Positions 62,519 through 64,000 of a stretch of 64,000 bases of DNA are shown piece after piece. Made by a program: the position numbers and the translations under genes. Position 1 is the stretch's first letter, and each line of letters opens with the position of its first letter. Below the pieces are notes generated by a model, which was not told the origin of the DNA, did no database searches, and was given only the letters and a program-made list of their open reading frames with translations. The stretch is from Gemmatirosa kalamazoonensis (GTDB lineage: Bacteria > Gemmatimonadota > Gemmatimonadetes > Gemmatimonadales > Gemmatimonadaceae), in the NCBI RefSeq assembly GCF_000522985.1, contig NZ_CP007129.1, forward strand, positions 682,001-746,000. The letters are read 5' to 3'.

Positions 62519-64000
62519 TGCCCGCCCCCCACGAGCTGCAGCAGCAGCTCCTGCGCCGGCGCGAACGTCGGCGCGCGCTCGAGCGACCGCAGCACCTCGC
62601 GCTTCGCCTCGTCGCGCTGGCCCGCGTCGAACAGGGCGCGCGCGAGCTGGTACCGCGCGCCGGCCACGTCGACGGGTGCGAGCGCGAGGATCGCGCGCCG
62701 CTCCCGCACCTCGCCCGCGCGGTCGCCGAGCCGCGCGGCGAACGTCGCGAGACGGTCGTGCACCGCGGCGTCGTACGGCGAGATCCAGATCGACTCCTCG
62801 AGCGCCTTCGCGGCACCCGCGGTGTCGCCCACCTGGGCGCGCAGCTCGGCGAGCTTGAGCTGCGCGGGCAGGTGCGACGCGTTGTGCGCGGTGAGCTGCG
62901 CGAGCTCCGCGGCCGCGCCTTTCACGTCCCCCTTCGCCTCGCGAATCGCCGCGATGCGCCAGTACGCGTTGTCCTCGCCCGACGCGAAGTCGGGGAAGAT
63001 CGCCTTCGCGCGCTCGAGCACGCGGAGCGCCGAGTCGGGCTGCTGCGCGCCGACGAAGGCCTCCGCCGAGTCGAGCCGCGTGACGTACGGGCCCGACGTG
63101 CCGCCGAGCGCCGCCCCGATCGCGGTCGCGAAGCGCTGCTTCACGTACTGATCGAAGCGCGCGTCGAGCGTCGGCAGGTCGACCTTGAGCGCACGCTGCA
63201 CGGCGGCCGGCGTGGCGAGGCCGTCGCGGTACGCACCGAGCAGCGCGTTCACCGCGCCGGGCCCGAAGTCGCGCTCGATGAGCTCGCACAGCAGCGACGC
63301 GGCGTAATACGAGAACAGCACCTGCTCGGGGAACGCGGGCCGCACGAACCCATCGTTCAACCGGCTCGGCGGCGGCACCTTGCCCTGCGCGTACGCGGCG
63401 AGGAACGCCGGCGTCGGGCCCTCGCCCCAGCCCGGGCGCGCCCGCCGCTCCTCGAGCGTCGAAAGCCCCTCGGAGAGCCACCGCGGCACGCGGTCCTCCG
63501 TGACGCCCAGCGTGAACGTGTGCGCGAGCTCGTGCCACGCCGTGGCGCCCCAGTGGAACTCGCCCGCCGCGCGCGCCGACGGCGCGTCCATCGCGAGCAC
63601 CGGCCCGAAGCTCACGCCCAGCGCGCCGAGCCCCGTCAGGCCCACCGAGCGCACGGAGAAGTCGGCGTGCGTGCGATACAGCTCGAGGCGCACGGGGCGC
63701 GTGGGCGTGTACGCGTAGCGCTTCGCGAACTCCGTGTAGCCGCGCTCGAGCAGGTCGCCGAGGTAGAGCGAGAGCAGCGTGGCCTCGGTGCTGTCGGCGA
63801 CGATCTCGAAGTGCGGCGTGCGGCTCGTGCGGTAGCTCTTCGCGGCGTCGAGCAGGTCGAGCGTGTTCTTCGTCCACACGTCGAAGGGGTCGCCCTTGAA
63901 CGCGACCTCGAGGCTCGCGCGCGCCGAGTCGACGTGGCCGAGCCGCAGCTGGTTGATGCCGCGCAGCGCGTGGCTGCGCCACGACGCGGAGTCGAGCGCG
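62515..64000 (-). CDS. TPR protein with gluzincin metallopeptidase domain (5' end beyond window)
   Basis: The frame is open through the right edge, so the N-terminus is missing; the first visible residues (SHALRGINQLRLGHVDSARA) are TPR-like. The peptidase domain shows TAWHELAHTFTLG, a HExxH zinc motif, and WLSEGLSTLEE with the third ligand Glu, spaced as in gluzincins of the peptidase MA type. The C-terminal half has TPR repeats (AYWRIAAIREAKGDVKGAAA, KLAELRAQVGDTAGAAKAL). It is coupled to the DUF4159 gene and heads the MoxR cluster. It is probably exported, but a signal peptide cannot be seen. Confidence 0.82.
   Translation of the reverse strand, partial: ALDSASWRSHALRGINQLRLGHVDSARASLEVAFKGDPFDVWTKNTLDLLDAAKSYRTSRTPHFEIVADSTEATLLSLYLGDLLERGYTEFAKRYAYTPTRPVRLELYRTHADFSVRSVGLTGLGALGVSFGPVLAMDAPSARAAGEFHWGATAWHELAHTFTLGVTEDRVPRWLSEGLSTLEERRARPGWGEGPTPAFLAAYAQGKVPPPSRLNDGFVRPAFPEQVLFSYYAASLLCELIERDFGPGAVNALLGAYRDGLATPAAVQRALKVDLPTLDARFDQYVKQRFATAIGAALGGTSGPYVTRLDSAEAFVGAQQPDSALRVLERAKAIFPDFASGEDNAYWRIAAIREAKGDVKGAAAELAQLTAHNASHLPAQLKLAELRAQVGDTAGAAKALEESIWISPYDAAVHDRLATFAARLGDRAGEVRERRAILALAPVDVAGARYQLARALFDAGQRDEAKREVLRSLERAPTFAPAQELLLQLVGGGQ

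Overview
The window is very GC-rich (roughly 70 percent or more) and densely coded, with no stretch over 300 bases lacking a gene and no rRNA, tRNA, IS element, prophage or CRISPR array that I can see. Several features point to a Gemmatimonadota bacterium, perhaps Gemmatirosa-like: large ADOP-type FtsX/MacB permeases, DUF4175/DUF4159/MoxR/BatA blocks, DUF2911 and DUF4440 secreted proteins, and intergenic hairpins built from AGGACGCAG units. The assignment is inference, not a database match.

Layout. (1) 1-10087: a minus-strand sugar locus with lutB (cut by the window edge), lutA, a permease fused to its substrate-binding protein, a second permease, a two-domain ATPase, a secreted GH3 glycosidase and a small secreted protein, facing a TetR regulator across a perfect TetR-type operator. 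The likely theme is import of a deoxysugar such as rhamnose and oxidation of the resulting lactate. (2) 10186-17543: GNAT, DinB-like and LIC_10091-like proteins, signal peptidase I, a left-handed beta-helix protein, a D-aminoacylase and a divergent GntP permease. (3) 17624-34823: a tightly packed operon of seven genes, about 17 kb. It holds three trypsin-fold (NAL1-like) proteins, a DUF6603 protein and three very large proteins of unknown function, and it is the best candidate here for an undescribed system. One member is split by a frameshift in a CG repeat. (4) 34912-43711: a DUF2911-TPR protein, a LytS/LytR-type two-component pair, two NTF2-fold proteins (one frameshifted), an ankyrin-ClpN protein and a frameshifted sugar dehydrogenase-PKD-cytochrome c protein. 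(5) 43804-53419: three FtsX-type permeases, a cupin, a lipoprotein and an orphan LytTR regulator. Two of the permeases share an upstream GGGGTAG...CTACCCC operator placed identically relative to the start codon. (6) 53494-64000: a MoxR locus running, in transcription order, TPR-metallopeptidase (cut by the edge), DUF4159, MoxR, DUF58, BatA/VWA, DUF4175. Tandem-repeat hairpins sit between several of its genes.

Two genome-scale patterns cross the gene boundaries. The word GCCTAACG/CGTTAGGC occurs about 50 times by hand count, far above base-composition expectation. It supplies Leu-Gly as TTA-GGC, Pro-Asn as CCT-AAC, and the stop codon of four genes. Intergenic hairpins made of short tandem repeats recur at about seven places, mostly between convergent genes or inside the MoxR locus. 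Three frameshifts, two in C-runs and one in a CG-run, may be assembly errors or real mutations.
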